NCBI GenBank assembly: GCA_017438745.1
Contig: JAFRUS010000080.1
Location: 1 to 58,429, forward strand
Source of the DNA: Oscillospiraceae bacterium
Lineage (GTDB): Bacteria; Bacillota; Clostridia; Oscillospirales; Ruminococcaceae
Direction of reading: 5' to 3'
Length of the DNA: 58,429 bases
A model generated the notes under the pieces. It was given only the letters and a program-made list of their open reading frames with translations, was not told the origin of the DNA and made no database searches. Below, in pieces: positions 1-5,458 of the stretch; position 1 is the first letter of the stretch, and each line of letters begins with the position of its first letter. Position numbers and translations under genes: made by a program.

Positions 1-152
1 TCCCACAGTCTATGCTGGAGATCATGCTCCCGCTCCTGTCGGCTCCGCTGCTCAGATTCACATTTAAGGAATTCAGGGAATTTCCGAATGAGTGCAAGGC
101 AACAAGAATCGATATCGACAACAAGCTGAAACGTATCATCGCAGAATGGTGA
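1..152 (+). CDS. C-terminal fragment of an unidentified protein (runs off the left edge)
   Basis: An open frame enters from the left edge and ends at TGA 150-152, giving about 49 residues ending in RIIAEW. The fragment is rich in Leu, Arg and Lys and has no recognisable motif. It is followed by a strong bidirectional terminator, which supports its being the end of a real plus-strand gene. The family cannot be named from this piece. Confidence 0.5.
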   Translation, partial: PQSMLEIMLPLLSAPLLRFTFKEFREFPNECKATRIDIDNKLKRIIAEW

Positions 153-206
153 TCCGCCCGGGAGAATGAAAAGATTCATTATCCTGCCGAAGCAAACACT
201 TATCCA

Positions 207-245
207 AAAAAAGGACGACCAATAACGAGTCGTCCTTTTTTACGC
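207..245. terminator. Bidirectional rho-independent terminator
   Basis: The arms GGACGAC and GTCGTCC are flanked by an A-run on the left and a T-run on the right, so the hairpin can end transcripts from both sides. It separates the plus-strand partial gene from the minus-strand tRNA-Leu transcript. Confidence 0.85.
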
Positions 246-309
246 TTATAGTGTCAAGTCTTAATATGAACGCGAACGCTTAAAACGAACGTGTACAACC
301 TGACTTATT

Positions 310-635
310 TGGTGCCGCTGACCGGACTTGAACCGGTACGCTGTCGCCAGCGAGGGATTTTCATACTACTCTATGTTACCATAGCCACACGAAAGTGTGT
401 TGTAGTCCGGACTTTGTCTTTACCATATCCTTACGGACTTAGGCAGTCGGTGTAAAGTCTCTACACTCACCCGAATGGGTTAGCACGGCGTTCTGTTTGT
501 GCCTTCACCGTTTTAGCCGACTTCTACTCATCAGATTTCTCTGATGGCACTCTCTACGGATAAATCGTAGACACACTAGTTAAAGCGTGTACAAACATTA
601 AAGTCCCTTGTGTCTGCCTATTCCACCACAGCGGC
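310..635 (-). tRNA. tRNA-Leu(UAA) interrupted by a group I intron
   Basis: Read on the minus strand, exon 1 is 635-601 and exon 2 is 361-310, with CCA encoded. Joining them gives an 87-nt class II tRNA: acceptor arms GCCGCTG and CAGCGGC, anticodon stem-loop AGGGA-CTTAAAA-TCCCT (anticodon UAA), variable arm CGCTG-GCGA-CAGCG, and T arm ACCGG-TTCAAGT-CCGGT. The exons are separated by 239 nt inserted between U34 and A35. This is the position used by the well-known tRNA-Leu(UAA) intron of cyanobacteria and plastids. All tRNA arms form only after removal of the insert, and the 5' fragment at 833-884 preserves the uninterrupted junction. The gene is transcribed from a promoter near 911-939. Confidence 0.93.
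362..600 (-). ncRNA. Group I self-splicing intron in tRNA-Leu(UAA)
   Basis: The intron follows a 5' exon ending in U and ends in G, as group I introns do. On the minus strand the P/Q-like segment with CTAAAACGG ... CGCCGTGCTAA lies at about 527-480 and resembles the P4-P5 core of phage td-type introns. P3 can form from GTCGG (521-517) and CCGAC (450-446). P7 can form from GACTTT (459-454) and AAAGTC (415-410). The S-like element AAGACAAAGTCC is at 420-409. A GTAA-capped hairpin (384-371) and a TTTC-capped hairpin lie near the 3' end. There is no open frame for a homing endonuclease. I could not fix P1 or the guide sequence by eye. Class I am fairly sure of; subgroup (IA-like) is tentative. 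Confidence 0.88.
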
Positions 636-832
636 ATATTTAATTTTGCTTTTACCGATTTCTGTAAATTTTCTTCAAAATCAGTTGGTAGAAAATTTGA
701 GATTTTCGGTAGAAAGTTTGGTAGAAAGAACATTGACCCAGCCGGTCTTTTTCTACCAAAAGTATTTTTAAACCCTGCAAACAAGCTGATTGCGCATCAT
801 GTGATTAATCTGAAAAACGTGAGAATCTTAAA

Positions 833-884
833 ACTCAAGTGAGGATTTTAAGTCCCTCGTGTCTGCCGATTTCACCACAGCGGC
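833..884 (-). pseudogene. Decayed, intronless 5' fragment of tRNA-Leu(UAA)
   Basis: From 884 leftward the sequence repeats the first half of the neighbouring tRNA-Leu: acceptor arm GCCGCTG, D arm, and an uninterrupted anticodon loop CTTAAAA. One C is missing from the 3' anticodon stem, and no T arm or 3' acceptor follows. It therefore cannot make a tRNA. It lies downstream of the same promoter as the split tRNA. It is useful as a record of the unspliced-free junction sequence. It may come from an incomplete duplication or from an element that once integrated in the tRNA. Confidence 0.75.
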
Positions 885-910
885 ATCTGCTCTCGTTTGA
901 GTGCTTATTA

Positions 911-939
911 ATTATACCACAATCATCATGTCGTGTCAA
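911..939 (-). promoter_or_regulatory. Sigma-A promoter for the tRNA-Leu transcript
   Basis: On the minus strand TTGACA (939-934) and TATAAT (916-911) are separated by exactly 17 bp, both consensus. Transcription would pass through the tRNA fragment and then the split tRNA-Leu. Confidence 0.85.
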
Positions 940-981
940 GAGTTTTTTAAAATTAGTTTTATAACAAGATATCTTTTTCAG

Positions 982-1010
982 TTGACAAAATAGAAATAAT
1001 CAGATATAAT
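982..1010 (+). promoter_or_regulatory. Sigma-A promoter of the PEBP-like lipoprotein gene
   Basis: TTGACA (982-987) and TATAAT (1005-1010) have a 17-bp spacer. The ATG at 1066 follows with ribosome binding site GAAGGAG at 1051-1057. Confidence 0.85.
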
Positions 1011-1065
1011 AAAAATGTATTTTATAATACAGCGAATCGGAACTCAAATAGAAGGAGAACATATT

Positions 1066-1698
1066 ATGAAGAAAATCAGAAATATATTATTAACGCTTTC
1101 TGTTTTATCACTTGCAGTTTCACTGGCATCATGTGGTCAGAATTCTGCCGGAAATACAGAACAGATTGATGTTAGTGTTACTGAAACTGAAGAACTTAAA
1201 GAGGAAATTACTGAAGAACTGCAGACGGAATCAGCTGATGCAGCAGAGGAAAAAGCTGAGGAGACAGCTGAATTTGAAGTTACTTCAGAAGATCTGCATG
1301 ATGGTGTATGGGATTCAGTTATATCGAATACGAAGAACGGTTCAAACGTATCTCCGCAGCTTACATGGGAGCCGGTCGAAGGTGCGGCTGCTTATGTTGT
1401 TTATATGGTGGACACATCAGCAACAAACTGGATGCACTGGAGAAGCGGTAATATTACTGAGACAAGTCTTGAACAGGGAAGTGCGGTGCAAAGGAGAGAA
1501 TATGTAGGACCATATCCTCCGTCGGGAACTCATACATATGAGATCTGGGTATATGCTCTGGAAACACCAGTTGATCAGGTTCCGGGAAAGTTTAATCAGG
1601 CTAACGGACTTTTTGACGATTACAAAGATCAGATAAATGAAACTTCGAAGATCCTTGCAGTCGGTCATCTTTCAGGAACATATACATACGGAGACTGA
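1066..1698 (+). CDS. PEBP (YbhB/YbcL-like) family lipoprotein
   Basis: The 210-residue protein starts at ATG 1066, chosen over an upstream ATG that lies at the transcription start and has no ribosome site. It has a lipoprotein signal with lipobox LASC, then an acidic linker of about 55 residues. A phosphatidylethanolamine-binding-protein fold follows, as shown by SPQLTWEPV near residue 105, the MHW segment, and YVGPYPPSGTHTYEIWVYAL near residue 150. Family members bind small anionic ligands, but their bacterial role is mostly unknown. It is probably anchored on the outer face of the membrane. It is monocistronic, with its own promoter and terminator. Confidence 0.85.
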   Translation: MKKIRNILLTLSVLSLAVSLASCGQNSAGNTEQIDVSVTETEELKEEITEELQTESADAAEEKAEETAEFEVTSEDLHDGVWDSVISNTKNGSNVSPQLTWEPVEGAAAYVVYMVDTSATNWMHWRSGNITETSLEQGSAVQRREYVGPYPPSGTHTYEIWVYALETPVDQVPGKFNQANGLFDDYKDQINETSKILAVGHLSGTYTYGD

Positions 1699-1725
1699 AA
1701 TCCGGATAATTAATAACATAAATAA

Positions 1726-1785
1726 ACCGTCATATTCTTTGCTCACGTAAATACGTGGGTTTGAATATGACGGTGTTTTTTATTT
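1726..1785 (+). terminator. Rho-independent terminator
   Basis: A 12-bp stem, ACCGTCATATTC (1727-1738) with GAATATGACGGT (1763-1774), is followed by a T-run. It ends the PEBP gene and faces the histidine kinase gene. Confidence 0.85.
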
Positions 1786-1806
1786 TCTGTTTTCGTGACA
1801 GTCATA

Positions 1807-3075
1807 TCAGTTGTCTGTTTTTACCTGTGAACATTTTTCAGGAAGTGAAACGTAAAATGTATTCCGTCTGTTTTCACTTTCTGCCCATATCTTTCCGCCG
1901 TGTTCAGTGATAATGCTTTCGGCAATCGAAAGACCGAGTCCGTAGCTTCCGCTGTCGTTTCGTGACTCATCTGTACGGTAAAAGCGTTTGAAGATATTCT
2001 TACAGTCTTCTTTTGACAGAGGATCTCCTGAACCTGAAACTGAGAAAAGACTTGTCATGTTCTGGTGCTTAAGATTTATGACCACCGGATCAGCAGAGTC
2101 ACTGTATTTAAGTGCATTGTCCAGAAGTATGGAAACCGCCTGACGGAGTTTATCCTTGTCTCCTGAAACGGTTATTCCGTTCTCTATATCAGTGGTGAGA
2201 TCAAGTCCGTTTTCGAAAAACAGTGGTTCGAAGGGAAGGAGACAGTTATTGATGAGTTTGCTGTAGTCAAGGTTTTCGTGTTTTATCTGCGTTCTGTTAT
2301 TATCAAGACGGGCAAGCTCAAGAAGACTTTCCACCAGCCCTCTCATACGTTTGGAGGTGGATAGAATGTTTTTGGCAAACCCGGACTTGTCAGTTTCGTT
2401 ATAGCTCTGATCTGCAAGCATTTCTGCGTTTGTTATGATGACCGTAAGCGGAGTTTTAAGTTCGTGTGAAGCATCTGCAATGAACTGTTTCTGTTCGTTC
2501 CAGGTTTTCTCCACAGGCTTTGCCACCCATTTTGCAAGCAGCAGACTGATGAAGAAAAATGAGATATATCCGATCAGCCCGATGATCACAAGATTTTTTA
2601 CAAGGCCTTTCAGCATTGCTTTTTCACTGGAAACATCGGCGAAAACAATAGATGTTTTTCCTTCTTCATTATCTCGCATGTATCGAAGGTCGTAATTATG
2701 CAGTAATCCGACATCATCCTTGCTGTCCATAACTGTTTTTACGAGCCCTGAGATCATATCCTCATCTGACAGATCAAAAATATCGCTTCCGAAGGTTTCG
2801 GTACTGCCGTCTTCGTGTATTTTCACTGTAAAAAACGGAAGACGAATCCCGTTGTTTTCTTTAGGTATTCCGTTTATTTCTTCAGGGATAAAATCCGGCC
2901 TGTTCATCATAGCCGGTACCGGTGGACGGAAGGCGAGAGTTTTCATCATCTGAATACTTTCACGTTCCATGTTTTCTTTCGTCAGATGCATAATAAGTCC
3001 GAAGGTCGTAAGAAACAGCACCGTAACGATTGACATAATAATAATAACGAATTTTATCTTAAGCTTTTTAAGCAT
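1807..3075 (-). CDS. Two-component sensor histidine kinase (HisKA/HATPase_c)
   Basis: This 422-residue membrane kinase starts at ATG 3075-3073, overlapping the response-regulator stop by 8 nt; an upstream in-frame start would lie deep inside that gene. It has an N-terminal membrane helix (about 7-30), an extracytoplasmic sensor region of roughly 120 residues, and a second helix near residues 160-185. The dimerisation domain has the phospho-acceptor His in DASHELKTP. The ATPase domain has the N box DNALKYSD and the G box GLGLSI. It should phosphorylate the regulator encoded just upstream. The signal is unknown. The phased boxes before the VTC operon suggest that operon as a target. Confidence 0.93.
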   Translation of the reverse strand: MLKKLKIKFVIIIMSIVTVLFLTTFGLIMHLTKENMERESIQMMKTLAFRPPVPAMMNRPDFIPEEINGIPKENNGIRLPFFTVKIHEDGSTETFGSDIFDLSDEDMISGLVKTVMDSKDDVGLLHNYDLRYMRDNEEGKTSIVFADVSSEKAMLKGLVKNLVIIGLIGYISFFFISLLLAKWVAKPVEKTWNEQKQFIADASHELKTPLTVIITNAEMLADQSYNETDKSGFAKNILSTSKRMRGLVESLLELARLDNNRTQIKHENLDYSKLINNCLLPFEPLFFENGLDLTTDIENGITVSGDKDKLRQAVSILLDNALKYSDSADPVVINLKHQNMTSLFSVSGSGDPLSKEDCKNIFKRFYRTDESRNDSGSYGLGLSIAESIITEHGGKIWAESENRRNTFYVSLPEKCSQVKTDN

Positions 3076-3745
3076 CTGTTTCACACTCCAGATGATAACC
3101 AAGACGCCGTACCGCTTCGATCTTTACATCTGAGCTGATACTCGTCAGTTTTTTACGCAGGAAACCCACATATACCTCAACGTGATTTTCTACTGCGTTG
3201 GAATCAAATCCCCATACTTTGGTGAGCAGGGTTTCCTTGGAAATATGGTTTGTTCCTGAAAGCATGAGAAGCCTCATTACTTCAAACTCTCTTGCTGAAA
3301 GACGTACATTGCTGTCGCCGCATACCAGAGAAGCTGATTCCAGATCAAGTTTAGTGTTGCCGAACTGTAACTCGTTTACAGGTGAGTTCTGACGTCTTAA
3401 AAGCGCATTTACACATGCCAGAAGTTCACGTGTATCAAAAGGTTTTGTAAGATAGTAGTCTGCTCCTGAATTAAGTCCCTGCACCTTGTCTTCAACGTCA
3501 GACTTTGCAGTGAGCATAAGAATCGGAACAGTGTTCTTCTTTTCGCGTATGGTTTTTGCCACCTGATATCCGTTTTGCTTAGGCATCATTACATCAAGAA
3601 TGATAAGATCATAAATGTTGAGCAGAGCATAGTGTTCACCGCTTTCACCGTCATAAACTGCCTCAGCTTCGAATCCTTTTGATTCAAGCATGAGTTTCAG
3701 TGAATCGGCAAGCAGCTTTTCATCCTCAATAATCAGTATTTTCAT
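3068..3745 (-). CDS. OmpR/PhoB-family response regulator
   Basis: The 225-residue protein has a receiver domain with acidic pocket Glu7/Asp8, phospho-acceptor Asp51 in ILDVMMP, Thr in LMLTAKS and Lys in LTKPFD. A C-terminal winged-helix DNA-binding domain follows (about 130-222, ending RRLGYHLE). Proteins of this type bind direct repeats about 11 bp apart as head-to-tail dimers. It is the first gene of the two-gene operon, with ribosome site GGAGGAAAA before the ATG. It is divergent from the VTC gene, with a shared 236-bp regulatory region. Confidence 0.95.
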   Translation of the reverse strand: MKILIIEDEKLLADSLKLMLESKGFEAEAVYDGESGEHYALLNIYDLIILDVMMPKQNGYQVAKTIREKKNTVPILMLTAKSDVEDKVQGLNSGADYYLTKPFDTRELLACVNALLRRQNSPVNELQFGNTKLDLESASLVCGDSNVRLSAREFEVMRLLMLSGTNHISKETLLTKVWGFDSNAVENHVEVYVGFLRKKLTSISSDVKIEAVRRLGYHLECETDA

Positions 3746-3773
3746 GCTGTTTTCCTCCTGTTATACTTTTATT

Positions 3774-3802
3774 ATTATAATACACTATGTAACTGAATTC
3801 AA
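3774..3802 (-). promoter_or_regulatory. Promoter of the two-component operon
   Basis: On the minus strand TTGAAT (3802-3797) and TATAAT (3779-3774) have a 17-bp spacer. A CTTTCAG motif on the same strand (about 3810-3804) sits at its upstream edge and may allow autoregulation. Confidence 0.7.
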
Positions 3803-3828
3803 GCTGAAAGAAAAAAGCAAATACAATA

Positions 3829-3888
3829 TTTCACCTCTTTTTCACTTTGGTTTTACTTTATCTTCACGCGTTTTCAGTTTCGTTTCAG
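3829..3888 (+). promoter_or_regulatory. Six tandem 11-bp-phased TTTCAC/TTTCAG boxes (putative response-regulator site)
   Basis: Hexamers TTTCAC (3829), TTTCAC (3840), TTTTAC (3851), CTTCAC (3862), TTTCAG (3872) and TTTCAG (3883) are spaced 11, 11, 11, 10 and 11 bp apart. The last ends 10 bp before the VTC -10 box, so the array replaces a good -35. Direct repeats once per helical turn are the known site type of PhoB/PhoP/OmpR regulators, and the neighbouring regulator is of that class. Assignment to that regulator is inference. Confidence 0.7.
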
Positions 3889-3898
3889 CGTGAATTTG

Positions 3899-3904
3899 TA
3901 TAAT
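3899..3904 (+). promoter_or_regulatory. -10 box of the VTC-DUF4956-CotH operon
   Basis: TATAAT lies downstream of the phased boxes, with no consensus -35 at the 17-bp position (AGTTTC), which suits an activator-dependent promoter. Transcription would start near 3911, giving a leader of about 70 nt. Confidence 0.65.
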
Positions 3905-3981
3905 AAAAACATAGAACACAGCATTTAAGACATTTCGAATGAAAAGTTAAGCTGAAAGTTCACTGAAAAGAGGTGAAAACA

Positions 3982-4650
3982 ATGGATTTCAGACATGAGG
4001 TAAAACATGAGATCAATTATTCTGATATGCTTGTTATAAAGCACAGACTTGGCGCAGTTGCATATCCTGATCCTCATACTATCGACGGTAAATATCTTAT
4101 AAGAAGCCTTTACTTTGACAACGCTGATGACAAGGCGCTCATGGAAAAGGTGAACGGACTGAGCAGACGCGAAAAGTTCCGTATAAGATACTACAACGGT
4201 AATACATCTGTAATTCATCTTGAAAAGAAAAGCAAGATCGATCATCTTGGCAACAAACAGAGCGCACCGCTTACGGCAGAACAGGCGCAGAGTATTGTAG
4301 ACGGCGATATTAACTGGATGCTGAATTCAGAATATCCGCTTATTAAGGAACTTTACTCGAAAATGATAGGTGAAGGAATGGCTCCTAAAACCATCGTAGA
4401 TTACACAAGAGAGCCTTTCATTTATCCTGCAGGCAATGTTCGCGTTACTCTGGACTACAACATAAGAAGCGGTTTAAGATGTACGGATTTTCTTAATACT
4501 GACTGTGTGACTGTACCGGTTTCGGATGCTATCATACTGGAAGTTAAGTGGGACGGATTTTTACCGGATATAATAAGAGACGCAGTTTCTATCTCAGACA
4601 GGCGCGAAGGGGCATTTTCAAAATACGCAGCCTGCAGAATATACGGATGA
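3982..4650 (+). CDS. VTC-domain polyphosphate polymerase family protein
   Basis: This 222-residue protein is a single VTC domain. The basic strands FRHEVKHEINY, REKFRIRYYN and HLEKKSKI and the acidic ILEVKWDGFLPDII line the family's tunnel, where nucleoside triphosphate is turned into polyphosphate. It lacks membrane helices, so it probably works at the membrane with the DUF4956 protein that follows. ATG 3982 is chosen because AAGAGG lies 9 nt upstream; a GTG at 3973 overlaps that site. It is the first gene of a three-gene set (VTC, DUF4956, CotH) that I recognise as a recurrent neighbourhood in Firmicutes. Confidence 0.88.
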   Translation: MDFRHEVKHEINYSDMLVIKHRLGAVAYPDPHTIDGKYLIRSLYFDNADDKALMEKVNGLSRREKFRIRYYNGNTSVIHLEKKSKIDHLGNKQSAPLTAEQAQSIVDGDINWMLNSEYPLIKELYSKMIGEGMAPKTIVDYTREPFIYPAGNVRVTLDYNIRSGLRCTDFLNTDCVTVPVSDAIILEVKWDGFLPDIIRDAVSISDRREGAFSKYAACRIYG

Positions 4651-4774
4651 AGCAATGATTAATTTATTAATCTTTGCAGGGGTTCGGGGCGAAGCCACGC
4701 ACTCTCCTCATCCTGCAGTACCGGCGAAACCGGTACTGCGATTACATCAGTTTAATAATAAGGAGTAAAAAATC
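4651..4774 (+). repeat. Intercistronic GAAGCC-type repeat plus strong hairpin
   Basis: The gap between the VTC and DUF4956 genes carries a taatttattaat segment and a GGGGCGAAGCC motif shared with three other gaps in this window (30.9, 32.4 and 39.9 kb). A perfect 10-bp hairpin follows, GCAGTACCGG with CCGGTACTGC at 4715-4739. There is no T-run after it, so it may stabilise or partly block the mRNA rather than terminate it. Confidence 0.6.
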
Positions 4775-5446
4775 ATGACAATGAATGACATCTTTAAATC
4801 CAACTTTCTCGAAAATGTGACCAGCGTTAGCGTGCTGGATATGGTAATCGCACTTTTACTTGCTTTTGGTCTCGGCGTTTTCATCTTCTTGGTTTACAAG
4901 AAAACATATTCAGGAGTAATGTATTCATCAAGCTTTGGTACAACTCTTGTAGCACTTACAATGATCACAACAGTAGTTATTCTCGCAGTTACAAGCAACG
5001 TAGTTCTTTCACTCGGTATGGTCGGCGCACTTTCTATCGTCCGTTTCCGAACAGCCATTAAGGAACCCCTTGACATTGCGTTCCTGTTCTGGTCGATCGC
5101 AGTCGGTATCGTTCTTGCAGCTGGTATGATCCCGCTAGCAGTTATCGGCAGCGTAGTAATCGGAATCATCCTTCTCGTATTCGTAAACCGCAAGGCACAC
5201 AAGAACCCTTACATCGTAGTTATCCGCTGCGACGGTCACGACAGTGAAACAAAGGCTAAGTCATACCTCGACAGCAAAACTGAAAGATGCATAGTTAAGA
5301 GCAAGACAGCACAGAAGGGTGCAGTTGAACTCAACATGGAAATTCGTCTTAAGAACGACAACACAGACTTTGTAAATGAACTTGCAGATATGGACGGTGT
5401 TCAGAGTGCAGTTCTCGTAAGCTACAACGGCGACTATATGGGATAA
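4775..5446 (+). CDS. DUF4956 family membrane protein
   Basis: A 223-residue protein with four membrane helices in residues 15-135 and a cytoplasmic C-terminal ACT/ferredoxin-like region of about 85 residues. The loop SLGMVGALSIVRFRTAIKEP, with its conserved Arg-Phe-Arg, is the family hallmark. The molecular function is not established. Family members are usually encoded beside VTC-domain proteins, which suggests a partner for polyphosphate synthesis or transport. AAGGAG 15 nt upstream and ATG 4775 mark the start. It is followed 12 nt later by the CotH gene. Confidence 0.88.
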   Translation: MTMNDIFKSNFLENVTSVSVLDMVIALLLAFGLGVFIFLVYKKTYSGVMYSSSFGTTLVALTMITTVVILAVTSNVVLSLGMVGALSIVRFRTAIKEPLDIAFLFWSIAVGIVLAAGMIPLAVIGSVVIGIILLVFVNRKAHKNPYIVVIRCDGHDSETKAKSYLDSKTERCIVKSKTAQKGAVELNMEIRLKNDNTDFVNELADMDGVQSAVLVSYNGDYMG

Positions 5447-5458
5447 GGGTGTGATAGG

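Noticed and set aside
554..784. 76-residue minus-strand frame ending over the tRNA-Leu 5' exon
   Set aside because: It runs through the tRNA and group I intron and has no ribosome site; its WWNRQTQGT segment is a translation of the tRNA D arm.
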